Below, in pieces: positions 35,182-41,520 of a DNA stretch of 41,520 nucleotides. A program made the position numbers and the translations under genes. Below the pieces are notes generated by a model, which searched no databases, had not been told where the DNA came from, and saw nothing but the letters and a program-made list of their open reading frames with translations. The stretch's first letter is position 1. Every line of letters starts with the position of its first letter. Source of the stretch: Ectothiorhodospiraceae bacterium (GTDB lineage: Bacteria > Pseudomonadota > Gammaproteobacteria > Nitrococcales > Aquisalimonadaceae); contig JAFIFV010000007.1 in NCBI GenBank assembly GCA_020831845.1, positions 1 to 41,520 of the forward strand, written 5' to 3'.

Positions 35182-35598
35182 TCTAACCGGCTGAAATTTC
35201 CGTTAGGATGCTCGCCCATGCAAGGGAAGCGCTGAAGTATTCACGTTGTCGCGCTCGAGACCGGTTTTCGTTCGTGGCCAGGAGCAAGACGCCGCAGGTC
35301 GTGGTTCTACCTGTGGTGGTTTGCGACACCGCCACGGGCGAAAACCGGCCGAACCCCAAAGGGTTACGGTCAGATTTTTCGCCCTGCGTTGTTGCGGCAA
35401 TTGGCCGTGGAATGACCACGGCGCTGCGCACCGCGCCTGGCAGCGCGAAAAATCTGACCGCAACGCGGCAGCGTGAATATTTCAGTGCTTCCCGAGGGCG
35501 CCAGGCTTTCTCGTTGCGGGAATTCCGGCGGCCACCGGACGGTGCGCCATAAGGCCGCCAGACTAGCACACACCAACTGGTACTGTATCGAGGTATCC
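35182..35598. other. 417-bp divergent region between epmB and efp
   Basis: No gene is supported. The region is 42 bp of epmB upstream sequence, the 268-bp element, and 106 bp before efp. No convincing sigma-70 promoter for either gene was found in the flanks, so the insertion may have displaced or modified the original promoters. Confidence 0.5.
35225..35492. repeat. 268-bp MITE-like element, copy 2 (between epmB and efp)
   Basis: It has the same length, orientation and layout as copy 1, with about 20 substitutions and no gaps. Several changes break pairing in the terminal repeats (for example CAGTGC for CAGCGC at the right end), so this copy looks slightly more decayed. The flanking tetranucleotides are CAAG and CGAG. 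Confidence 0.85.
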
Positions 35599-36171
35599 AT
35601 GGCCAGCTATAGCACGAACGAATTCAAATCCGGATTGAAGATCATGCTGGATGGCGACCCCTACAGCATCGTCGAAAACGAGTTCGTGAAACCGGGCAAG
35701 GGACAGGCCTTCAACCGGGTTCGCGTGCGCAACCTGAAAACCGGCAAGGTGATCGATCGCACGTTCAAATCCGGTGATTCGGTGGAAGCCGCCGACGTCA
35801 TGGATACCGACCTGCAGTATCTTTACAGCGACGGCGAGTTCTTCCATTTCATGGATCCGCAGTCCTTCGAGCAGGTGGCCGCCAGCCAGGCCGCGGTGGG
35901 CGATGGCGCCAAGTGGCTGAAGGAGCAGGATGTCTGCACGGTCACGCTTTGGAATGGTGCGCCGCTGTCGGTGGCCCCGCCCAATTTCGTGGAACTGAAG
36001 GTCGCGGAAACCGATCCCGGCCTGCGCGGCGACACCAGCAGTGGTGGCAACAAGCCGGCCACGCTGGAAACCGGCGCGGTGGTGCGGGTGCCGCTGTTCA
36101 TCGAAACCGGTGAAGTGTTGCGCATCGACACACGGACCGGTGAGTACGTGTCCCGGGTCAAGGAATCCTGA
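35599..36171 (+). CDS. efp: Elongation factor P
   Basis: EF-P relieves ribosome stalling at polyproline stretches. The protein has 190 aa with three beta-barrel domains (KOW-like N domain, OB domain, C domain). The modified loop reads VKPGKGQAF with Lys34, the residue beta-lysylated by EpmA and EpmB in E. coli, and both enzymes are encoded next door. The start is the ATG with GAGGT upstream. epmA follows after 47 nt on the same strand. Confidence 0.97.
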   Translation: MASYSTNEFKSGLKIMLDGDPYSIVENEFVKPGKGQAFNRVRVRNLKTGKVIDRTFKSGDSVEAADVMDTDLQYLYSDGEFFHFMDPQSFEQVAASQAAVGDGAKWLKEQDVCTVTLWNGAPLSVAPPNFVELKVAETDPGLRGDTSSGGNKPATLETGAVVRVPLFIETGEVLRIDTRTGEYVSRVKES

Positions 36172-36218
36172 TCGCCGCCGGGCGGCCGCACCCGCCGTGG
36201 CGCGGCTGATTGGTCTCC

Positions 36219-37181
36219 ATGGATAGTCAATGGCGTGCCTCGGCCCCGATGGACATGCTCCGGCGTCGTTCGACGCTGTTGCGACAGGTGCGTGACTTCT
36301 TCGAGCGGCGCGGTCTGCTGGAAGTGGAGACCCCGGTGCTGTCCGCGGCCGGGGTGACGGACCCGAACCTGGAGAGCCTGGCCACGCGCTATACCGGGCC
36401 CGGGGCGCCCGCTTCCGGGACGCTCTACCTGCATACCTCGCCCGAGTTTCCGATGAAACGGCTGCTTGCCGCCGGTTCCGGGCCGATATGGCAGATCTGC
36501 CGGGTTTTCCGTGGGGGAGAGCGGGGCCGTCGCCATAACCCCGAGTTCACCATGCTGGAGTGGTACCGGCCAGGCTGGGATCATCATCGCCTGATGAATG
36601 AAGTGGCGGAACTGATCTCAGCGGTGGTTGGCGCCAGGCCGAGCAGAACGCGTACTTACCGTGAGTTGTTCATCCCGTTGGGCATGGACCCCCATACCGT
36701 GGATGTACAGCAGTGCCGGGCGGTTGCCGACACGCATGGGCTGGCGGCTCCCGAGGATCTGGGCCGGGACGGCTTGCTGGATTTCCTGTTTTCCCACCTG
36801 CTGTCTCCGGAGCTTGGCCGTGGGTGTATCGATTTCGTGCATGCCTTCCCTGCCTCGCAGGCGGCATTGGCCCGGCTGGAGCAAGGCCAACCACCCACGG
36901 CGGCCCGTTTCGAATGTTTCCTGGACGGAATGGAAATCGCCAATGGTTTCCATGAACTCTGTGATGCCGAGGAGCAACGGACCCGCTTTGAAGCCGATCT
37001 GGCGTTCCGTGGCCAGCAGGGGTTGACCACTCCCCCCATGGATGAACGGCTGTTGCACGCGCTGGCGGCCGGCCTGCCGGATTGTGCCGGGGTAGCGCTG
37101 GGTCTGGACCGCCTCTTCATGGTGGCGCTGGGTGCGGGGCATATCGACGAAGTCCTGGCTTTTCCGCTTGAACGCGCCTGA
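36219..37181 (+). CDS. epmA: EF-P lysine ligase EpmA (PoxA/GenX)
   Basis: This class II lysyl-tRNA-synthetase-like enzyme joins beta-lysine to Lys34 of EF-P. It has 320 aa (E. coli 325) and lacks the anticodon-binding domain. Motif 2 (FRGGERGRRHNPEFTMLEWYR region) and motif 3 (GVALGLDRLFM) are intact. The ATG at 36219 gives the SQWRASAP start that aligns with the family; a TTG three codons earlier and an ATG at 36249 are alternatives. It is co-oriented with efp, 47 nt downstream of it. Confidence 0.95.
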   Translation: MDSQWRASAPMDMLRRRSTLLRQVRDFFERRGLLEVETPVLSAAGVTDPNLESLATRYTGPGAPASGTLYLHTSPEFPMKRLLAAGSGPIWQICRVFRGGERGRRHNPEFTMLEWYRPGWDHHRLMNEVAELISAVVGARPSRTRTYRELFIPLGMDPHTVDVQQCRAVADTHGLAAPEDLGRDGLLDFLFSHLLSPELGRGCIDFVHAFPASQAALARLEQGQPPTAARFECFLDGMEIANGFHELCDAEEQRTRFEADLAFRGQQGLTTPPMDERLLHALAAGLPDCAGVALGLDRLFMVALGAGHIDEVLAFPLERA

Positions 37182-37341
37182 AAGGCATCGGTAAACACTG
37201 GTGTATCTCCTCGTTGTGAACTGAGTCGCGTTTTTCAGCTGCTCGGGCTGCTACCAAGTGAGCTTGCGTCGAACTCGCTGATAGCCGGTTCGAGGGAGGA
37301 GGCGCAAACCACTCTGAATCAAGCCTACAAGGAACAAGGGA

Positions 37342-38553
37342 ATGAAACTCATCAGATCGCTGGCGCAGACGCTGCCGGTTGCTGCCGCCGTTGTATCCGC
37401 CTCCGCGAGTGCCGGAATCTCCAATGGAGAGGTCCGGCTCGGATTTCTGACCGATTTCAACAGTATCTACGCCGACAGTGCCGGGCAGGGCAGCCTGATT
37501 GCGGCGGAGATGGCCATTGACGAATTCGGCGGCGAGGTCCTGGGCGCTCCGATCCGCATCTACCCGGTGGATCACCGGCTGAATCCTGACCATGCCCTGG
37601 CGGAGGCGGAACGGCTGCGCACCGAATACAACATCGATGCCCTGGTGGAGATGGTGGGCACAAATGTGGCGGTACCCTTGCAACGCTACGCCCGGGAACA
37701 CAATATTGCGGCCTTGCACGTGGGCACCGCTTCGTCGGAACTGACCAATACCCACTGCTCGCCGGTGGGAGTGCACTGGGCCTACGATACCCATGCGCTG
37801 GCGGCGGGCACCGCTAACGCCATGATCAACCGGGGTGCGGAAACCTTCTATTTCGTCACCGTGGATTACGCCTTCGGCCACACGATGGAGGCTGATGCGC
37901 GCCGCACCATCGAGCGGCAGGGCGGTACGGTGCGGGGTCGCGCCTTGCATGAGTTCCGCGCCAGCGACGTGTCCGAGGCACTGCTGGAAGCCGAGGCCGC
38001 GGGTGCCGACGTCATCGCCCTGGCCAACGCTGGCGGGGACCATCGGACCACGGTTCGCCAGGCCTATGAATTCGGCATCCTGGGTGGAAACTCGGAAGTG
38101 GTGGCGCTGCTGACCGCCATCAACAATGTACAGCAGCTGGGTATGTACGTCTCGGAAGGGTTGATTTTCACCACCGGCTTCTACTGGAACTACGACGAGG
38201 AAACCCGTGCCTTCTCCAGGCGTTTCGTGGAGCGGCACGGCAGCATTCCGAACATGCTCCAGGCCGGCACCTATTCTGCCGTGTTGCATTACCTGAAGGG
38301 CATAGAGCGGGCCGGCACCGACGAGGCGCAGGCAGTCATGGCCGCCATGCGGGAGCTGCCCGTGAACGACGCATTTGCCCGCAACGGCTATCTGCGGGAA
38401 GACGGCCGGATGGTGCATGACATGTACCTTGTGGAGGTCAAAAGCCCCACCGAGCAGGACGAGCGCTGGGACTATTTGCGGGTTCTGGACGTCATCCCCG
38501 GTGACGACGCCTATCGGCCGCTGGAGGAAAGCCAGTGTGAGCTGGTTCGTTAG
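37342..38553 (+). CDS. Type I ABC transporter substrate-binding protein 1 (Leu/Ile/Val-binding type)
   Basis: This 403-aa periplasmic binding protein is of the Peripla_BP_6 (LivK/urea/amide) class. The signal peptide ends near SASA (about residue 23). The mature part starts GISNGEVRLGFLTDFNSIYAD and has the usual GG-VLGAPI and AFGH segments. The start has AAGGGA upstream. A paralogue follows 127 nt later. No ABC permease or ATPase gene is nearby, so the cognate transporter lies elsewhere or the protein acts as a sensor. The ligand is unknown. Confidence 0.9.
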   Translation: MKLIRSLAQTLPVAAAVVSASASAGISNGEVRLGFLTDFNSIYADSAGQGSLIAAEMAIDEFGGEVLGAPIRIYPVDHRLNPDHALAEAERLRTEYNIDALVEMVGTNVAVPLQRYAREHNIAALHVGTASSELTNTHCSPVGVHWAYDTHALAAGTANAMINRGAETFYFVTVDYAFGHTMEADARRTIERQGGTVRGRALHEFRASDVSEALLEAEAAGADVIALANAGGDHRTTVRQAYEFGILGGNSEVVALLTAINNVQQLGMYVSEGLIFTTGFYWNYDEETRAFSRRFVERHGSIPNMLQAGTYSAVLHYLKGIERAGTDEAQAVMAAMRELPVNDAFARNGYLREDGRMVHDMYLVEVKSPTEQDERWDYLRVLDVIPGDDAYRPLEESQCELVR

Positions 38554-38561
38554 TAGCCACG

Positions 38562-38597
38562 GGCGCTGTCTCGCTTCCTCAGTGCGCTGACAGCGCC
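38562..38597 (+). other. Stem-loop between the two binding-protein genes
   Basis: A 9-bp stem (GGCGCTGTC / GACAGCGCC) with an 18-nt loop lies just after the first stop. No T-tract follows; it may be a weak terminator or an mRNA end protector. Confidence 0.4.
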
Positions 38598-38680
38598 ACG
38601 ACAGCCTGGATGAACGCGGGACGAGCGTTCAGAAAAACAAGAATACTTGCAATGTAATGGAGCCAAGGAGGAGTGCCGCA

Positions 38681-39886
38681 ATGGGAATGTTGAGAGCAGG
38701 TGCGTTCGCGCTGGTATCGGCAATGGTGAGTGCCCCGGTCTGGGCGGGTATCTCGGACGGTGAAGTCCGGATTGCGTTGATGACCGACTATTCCGGGCCG
38801 TACGCCGAATCCACCGGGCAGGGGAGCCAGGTGGCTGCCGAAATGGCCATTGATGATTTCGGCGGCCAGGTGCTGGGCGCCCCCATCCGCCTGTACACCG
38901 TGGACCACAGGCTGGATCCGGAGCATGCGCTGGCAGAAGCCGATCGCTTGCGCAGGGAACACCGGGTGGATGCCTACCTGGATATGGTCGGCAGCCAGGT
39001 TGGCATTCCCATGCAAGCCTACGCGAAGGAGCACGGCATTGCTGCGCTGCAGGTGGGCTCCGCCTCGTCCACGTTGACCAACGAGCACTGCTCTCCTGTC
39101 GGGGTGCACTGGGCCTACGATACCCATGCGCTGGCCGCCGGCTCCACCAGCGCGATGATTGCCCGGGGCGCGGAAACGTTCTACTTCCTCACCGTGGACT
39201 ATTCCTTCGGCCATGTGCTGGAATCCGACGCCCGCCAGGCCATCGAGCGTAACGGTGGAACTGTGCTGGGAAGCACTATTCATCCCTTCCGGGCCACGGA
39301 CTTCGCCACCCCGTTGCTGGAGGCCATGGCTTCCGGTGCCGATGTCATCGCCTTCGCCAATGCCGGCGACGACCTGATCAACTCCATTCGCGAAGCCAGC
39401 GAGTTGGGCATTCTGGGCAGTGATACGGCAGTAGTGGCGCTGCTCGCCGCCGACGACAACGTGCAGAATCTGGGTTTGTACACCGCCCAGGGCATGATCT
39501 ACACCAGCGGCTACTACTGGGCCTACGACCAGCAGTCCCGGGAGTTCGCCGAGCGCTTCACCAAACGCTACGGTGGTGTGCCGAACATGCTGCAGGCCGC
39601 CACCTACTCGGTGACCATGCATTACCTCAGGGCGATCGAGCATGCCGGCACCGATGAGGCCCGGGCGGTGGTGGATGCCATGAAGGCGTTGCCGGTGAAC
39701 GATTTCTTTGCCCGGGACGGCCGGGTACGCGCCGACGGGCGGATGGTGTACGACATGTATCTGGTCGAGGCCAAGCCTCCGCAGGAACAGAACGAACGCT
39801 GGGCCTACCTGAACGTGCTGGAGGTCATTCCCGGCGACCAGGCCTACCGGCCGCTCGAGGAAAGCGTCTGCGACCTGGTGCGATAG
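38681..39886 (+). CDS. Type I ABC transporter substrate-binding protein 2 (Leu/Ile/Val-binding type)
   Basis: This 401-aa paralogue of the preceding protein is about two-thirds identical by eye. The signal peptide ends near APVWA (about residue 22), and the mature part begins GISDGEVRIALMTDYSG. Both proteins end in RPLEES(Q/V)C(E/D)LVR. The ATG at 38681 is chosen because AAGGAGGA lies 8 nt upstream; an ATG eight codons earlier overlaps that site. No permease or ATPase gene follows; a GC hairpin and convergent genes end the unit. Confidence 0.9.
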   Translation: MGMLRAGAFALVSAMVSAPVWAGISDGEVRIALMTDYSGPYAESTGQGSQVAAEMAIDDFGGQVLGAPIRLYTVDHRLDPEHALAEADRLRREHRVDAYLDMVGSQVGIPMQAYAKEHGIAALQVGSASSTLTNEHCSPVGVHWAYDTHALAAGSTSAMIARGAETFYFLTVDYSFGHVLESDARQAIERNGGTVLGSTIHPFRATDFATPLLEAMASGADVIAFANAGDDLINSIREASELGILGSDTAVVALLAADDNVQNLGLYTAQGMIYTSGYYWAYDQQSREFAERFTKRYGGVPNMLQAATYSVTMHYLRAIEHAGTDEARAVVDAMKALPVNDFFARDGRVRADGRMVYDMYLVEAKPPQEQNERWAYLNVLEVIPGDQAYRPLEESVCDLVR

Positions 39887-39899
39887 CACGCCGTGAGAA

Positions 39900-39928
39900 G
39901 GGCCCGCGGCCGTCACGGCCTCGGGCCC
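39900..39928. terminator. GC-rich hairpin between convergent genes
   Basis: A two-step stem (GGGCCCG/CGGGCCC outside, GGCCGT/ACGGCC inside) has a one-base loop. It separates binding protein 2 from the convergent MaoC gene. T-tracts are poor on both strands. Confidence 0.6.
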
Positions 39929-39934
39929 AACCGG

Positions 39935-40396
39935 TCAGCCCTCCAATGGGCGGCGCTCGACCTCGATGAGCAGGCTCATCTCCATGGCCACCTCGCCGTC
40001 CCCTTCCAGCACCTGCACGTCCAGCGTGGCCTGGCCGGTGCCCGGATTACCGGTCTCCGGCAGCATTTCTCCCCAGCTGTAGCGTACACGCAGCGGAATA
40101 TCCGGCTTCACCGGGCGTTTCCAGCGCAGGTCATTGAAACCGAGGTTGTTGACCCAGGCCACGCCCGGGAGCGCGTGCTCACGCAGCAATGCGAACGTCA
40201 AGCTGGCGGTGTGCCAGCCGGATGCAGCCAGGCCGCCGAACAGACTCTGTTTCGCGGCTTCCTCGTCCAGATGGAACGGTTGCGGATCGTAGTCGATGGC
40301 GAAGCTGATGATGTCTTCCCTGGTGGGCGTGATGGCGGGGCTTTCTCCTCCGTCACCAGAGCGGAGGTCTTCCCAGTATCTGCGGGGTAAGCTCAT
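39935..40396 (-). CDS. MaoC-family dehydratase, second of an overlapping pair
   Basis: This single hot-dog protein has 153 aa. The MaoC signature is IDYDPQPFHLD with the expected Asp and His, followed by GGLAASGWHTASL. The start codon overlaps the stop of the upstream MaoC gene in ATGA, so translation is coupled; a long in-frame extension upstream lies inside that gene and is rejected. The pair may form a heterodimeric (R)-enoyl-CoA hydratase or hydroxyacyl dehydratase. The substrate is unknown. Confidence 0.88.
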   Translation of the reverse strand: MSLPRRYWEDLRSGDGGESPAITPTREDIISFAIDYDPQPFHLDEEAAKQSLFGGLAASGWHTASLTFALLREHALPGVAWVNNLGFNDLRWKRPVKPDIPLRVRYSWGEMLPETGNPGTGQATLDVQVLEGDGEVAMEMSLLIEVERRPLEG

Positions 40397-40866
40397 GCCT
40401 GTTCCTCCATCGGTGCTCCCGGGTCGCGCAGCTTGAAGATACCAGCCGAGAACATCCGCATCACGACCTCGTCGTCCTGGTTGCGCAGCTCGAAACCACT
40501 GTTGCAGAAGCCCACTTCGGGCCGGCGCGGGTGGCGTCGCTTGGACAGCACTTCCTGCCTGACTTCCAGGCGGTCCCCGGGGTACACCGGCAGCAGCCAG
40601 CGCAGTTCCTGAACGCCAGGTGACCCCTGGGACGTGGAGCCCTTCAGGCGGTCGTCCACCATCATGCGCATGCAGAAGCAGCACACCTGAAAGGTGCTGG
40701 CGCGTATATCCCGCAGGCCGGCTGCAATCGCCGCATCCCGATCCAGGTGCAGCGGGTGGGGGTCGAATCGCCGGGCGTAGTCCAGCATCTCCTCCCGGCT
40801 CACCAGCTTTTCCCCGAACCGGAAGGTTTCACCGATCTGGAAATCTTCCCAGTACTTCAGTTCCAT
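40393..40866 (-). CDS. MaoC-family dehydratase, first of an overlapping pair
   Basis: This 157-aa hot-dog protein has RRFDPHPLHLD near residues 31-41, the MaoC Asp/His motif, then an unusual cysteine-rich helix (STFQVCCFCMRMM). The start ATG begins MELKYWEDFQIGETF. It overlaps the next MaoC gene by 4 nt and is divergent from def across 137 bp. Both members keep the Asp/His pair, so each could be active alone. Confidence 0.88.
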   Translation of the reverse strand: MELKYWEDFQIGETFRFGEKLVSREEMLDYARRFDPHPLHLDRDAAIAAGLRDIRASTFQVCCFCMRMMVDDRLKGSTSQGSPGVQELRWLLPVYPGDRLEVRQEVLSKRRHPRRPEVGFCNSGFELRNQDDEVVMRMFSAGIFKLRDPGAPMEEQA

Positions 40867-41003
40867 GGTGTTTCCCTGTTTAGTAAGGAAGCTATCTATT
40901 TACGCGTTATGCCATGTTCGGTTTGTCTGCGGGCGGATGCAAGCGCTAATCTGTCGCCGTACCCGCGTACCCATGACAAGGTTAGTGTAGGAATGGCCCT
41001 ATC

Positions 41004-41520
41004 ATGATCCGACCGATACTTGCACATCCCGACCCCCGTTTGCGGCAGCCATCGAAGCCGGTGGAACGGTTTGACGACGAATTGAGGAAGCTGGTTGACG
41101 ACATGTTCGACACCATGCACCACGCGGAAGGTATAGGCCTGGCTGCGGTGCAGATCGGTGTGCACCTGCGGGTTGCGGTGATGGAGGTGGAGAACAACCC
41201 CCAGCGCGTCATGATCAACCCCCGTTTCGAACCGCTGGGCAGCGCGATGACGATGCAGGAAGGCTGTCTGTCGGTGCCGGGCGTGCAGGATCGCACCAAG
41301 GTGCGGCTGGATCATTTGCGGGTACAGGCGCTGGATATCGAGGGGAAACCCTATACCTTCGAGGCGCGGGGTCTGGAGGCGGCCTGTGTGCAGCACGAAT
41401 GCGACCACATGGACGGCAAGCTCTATATCGACCACCTCAGCCATTTGCGCCGCCAGCGAGTGCTGCAGCGCTACGGCAAGGCCAGGCAGGAGGCGGGCCG
41501 GGGGGTGGGCGCCGCCCGCC
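41004..41520 (+). CDS. def: Peptide deformylase, cut by the right edge
   Basis: Peptide deformylase removes the N-formyl group from new proteins, using Fe2+. The reading frame is open for 172 codons from ATG 41004 to the window end with no stop, so only the last few residues should be missing. All three motifs are intact: GIGLAAVQ (43-50), EGCLS (86-90, metal ligand Cys88) and HECDH (131-135, ligands His131 and His135, catalytic Glu132). The numbering is within one residue of E. coli Def (169 aa). In many bacteria def is followed by fmt; that cannot be seen here. Confidence 0.95.
   Translation, partial: MIRPILAHPDPRLRQPSKPVERFDDELRKLVDDMFDTMHHAEGIGLAAVQIGVHLRVAVMEVENNPQRVMINPRFEPLGSAMTMQEGCLSVPGVQDRTKVRLDHLRVQALDIEGKPYTFEARGLEAACVQHECDHMDGKLYIDHLSHLRRQRVLQRYGKARQEAGRGVGAAR

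Noticed and set aside
35208-35552. Small ORFs through the repeat element at both copies
   Set aside because: The frames are not preserved between copies as protein would be; substitutions are spread over all positions and the sequence is dominated by inverted repeats.
1-41520. tRNA, rRNA or CRISPR array
   Set aside because: No cloverleaf ending in CCA, no rRNA-like block and no regularly spaced repeat-spacer pattern was seen on either strand.

Overview
The window is a high-GC, densely coded bacterial chromosome segment. The sequence suggests a gammaproteobacterium: it carries a full-length FimX-type c-di-GMP protein, the EF-P (K34)/EpmA/EpmB set, separate parE and parC, xseB-ispA, HtpX and FolE2. 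A halophilic or Ectothiorhodospiraceae-like host is possible, but that is inference; no rRNA or tRNA gene is present to place it.

Left part (about 160-21070): an acyl-CoA catabolic region. A fused enoyl-CoA hydratase/3-hydroxyacyl-CoA dehydrogenase and a thiolase (minus strand) are divergent from a MaoC hydratase. Then come surE, an SDR, an aminoglycoside-phosphotransferase-like kinase, a CurA-type reductase and a YeeE/TsuA-type transporter. A long minus-strand block follows (21068 down to 9849): CoA ligase 2, a histidine-phosphatase-fold protein, SDR 2, CoA ligase 1, two paralogous TAXI binding proteins, a fused TRAP permease and an acyl-CoA dehydrogenase of the DGPDEVH type. A divergent IclR-family regulator starts at 21731. 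Together these genes read as uptake of an organic acid, activation to its CoA ester, removal of a substituent, and beta-oxidation.

The main discovery is a repeated palindrome, TTYCGCnnnGCGRAA. It lies upstream of the fadB-like gene, TAXI 1, the histidine phosphatase operon, CoA ligase 2 and the IclR gene itself. At three of these promoters a second, weaker site is centred exactly 20 bp away. This defines a candidate local IclR regulon.

A 268-bp element with terminal inverted repeats occurs twice, at 21313 and 35225. An internally deleted relic lies at 9711. One full copy sits between the putative iclR promoter and the iclR gene; the other separates epmB from efp.

Right part (22569-41520): housekeeping genes. 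These are folE2, ispA, xseB, parE, parC and htpX (with a sigma-32-like promoter), then fimX with a PilZ-like partner gene, epmB / efp-epmA, two orphan type I ABC binding proteins in tandem, two overlapping MaoC genes, and a peptide deformylase gene cut by the right edge.
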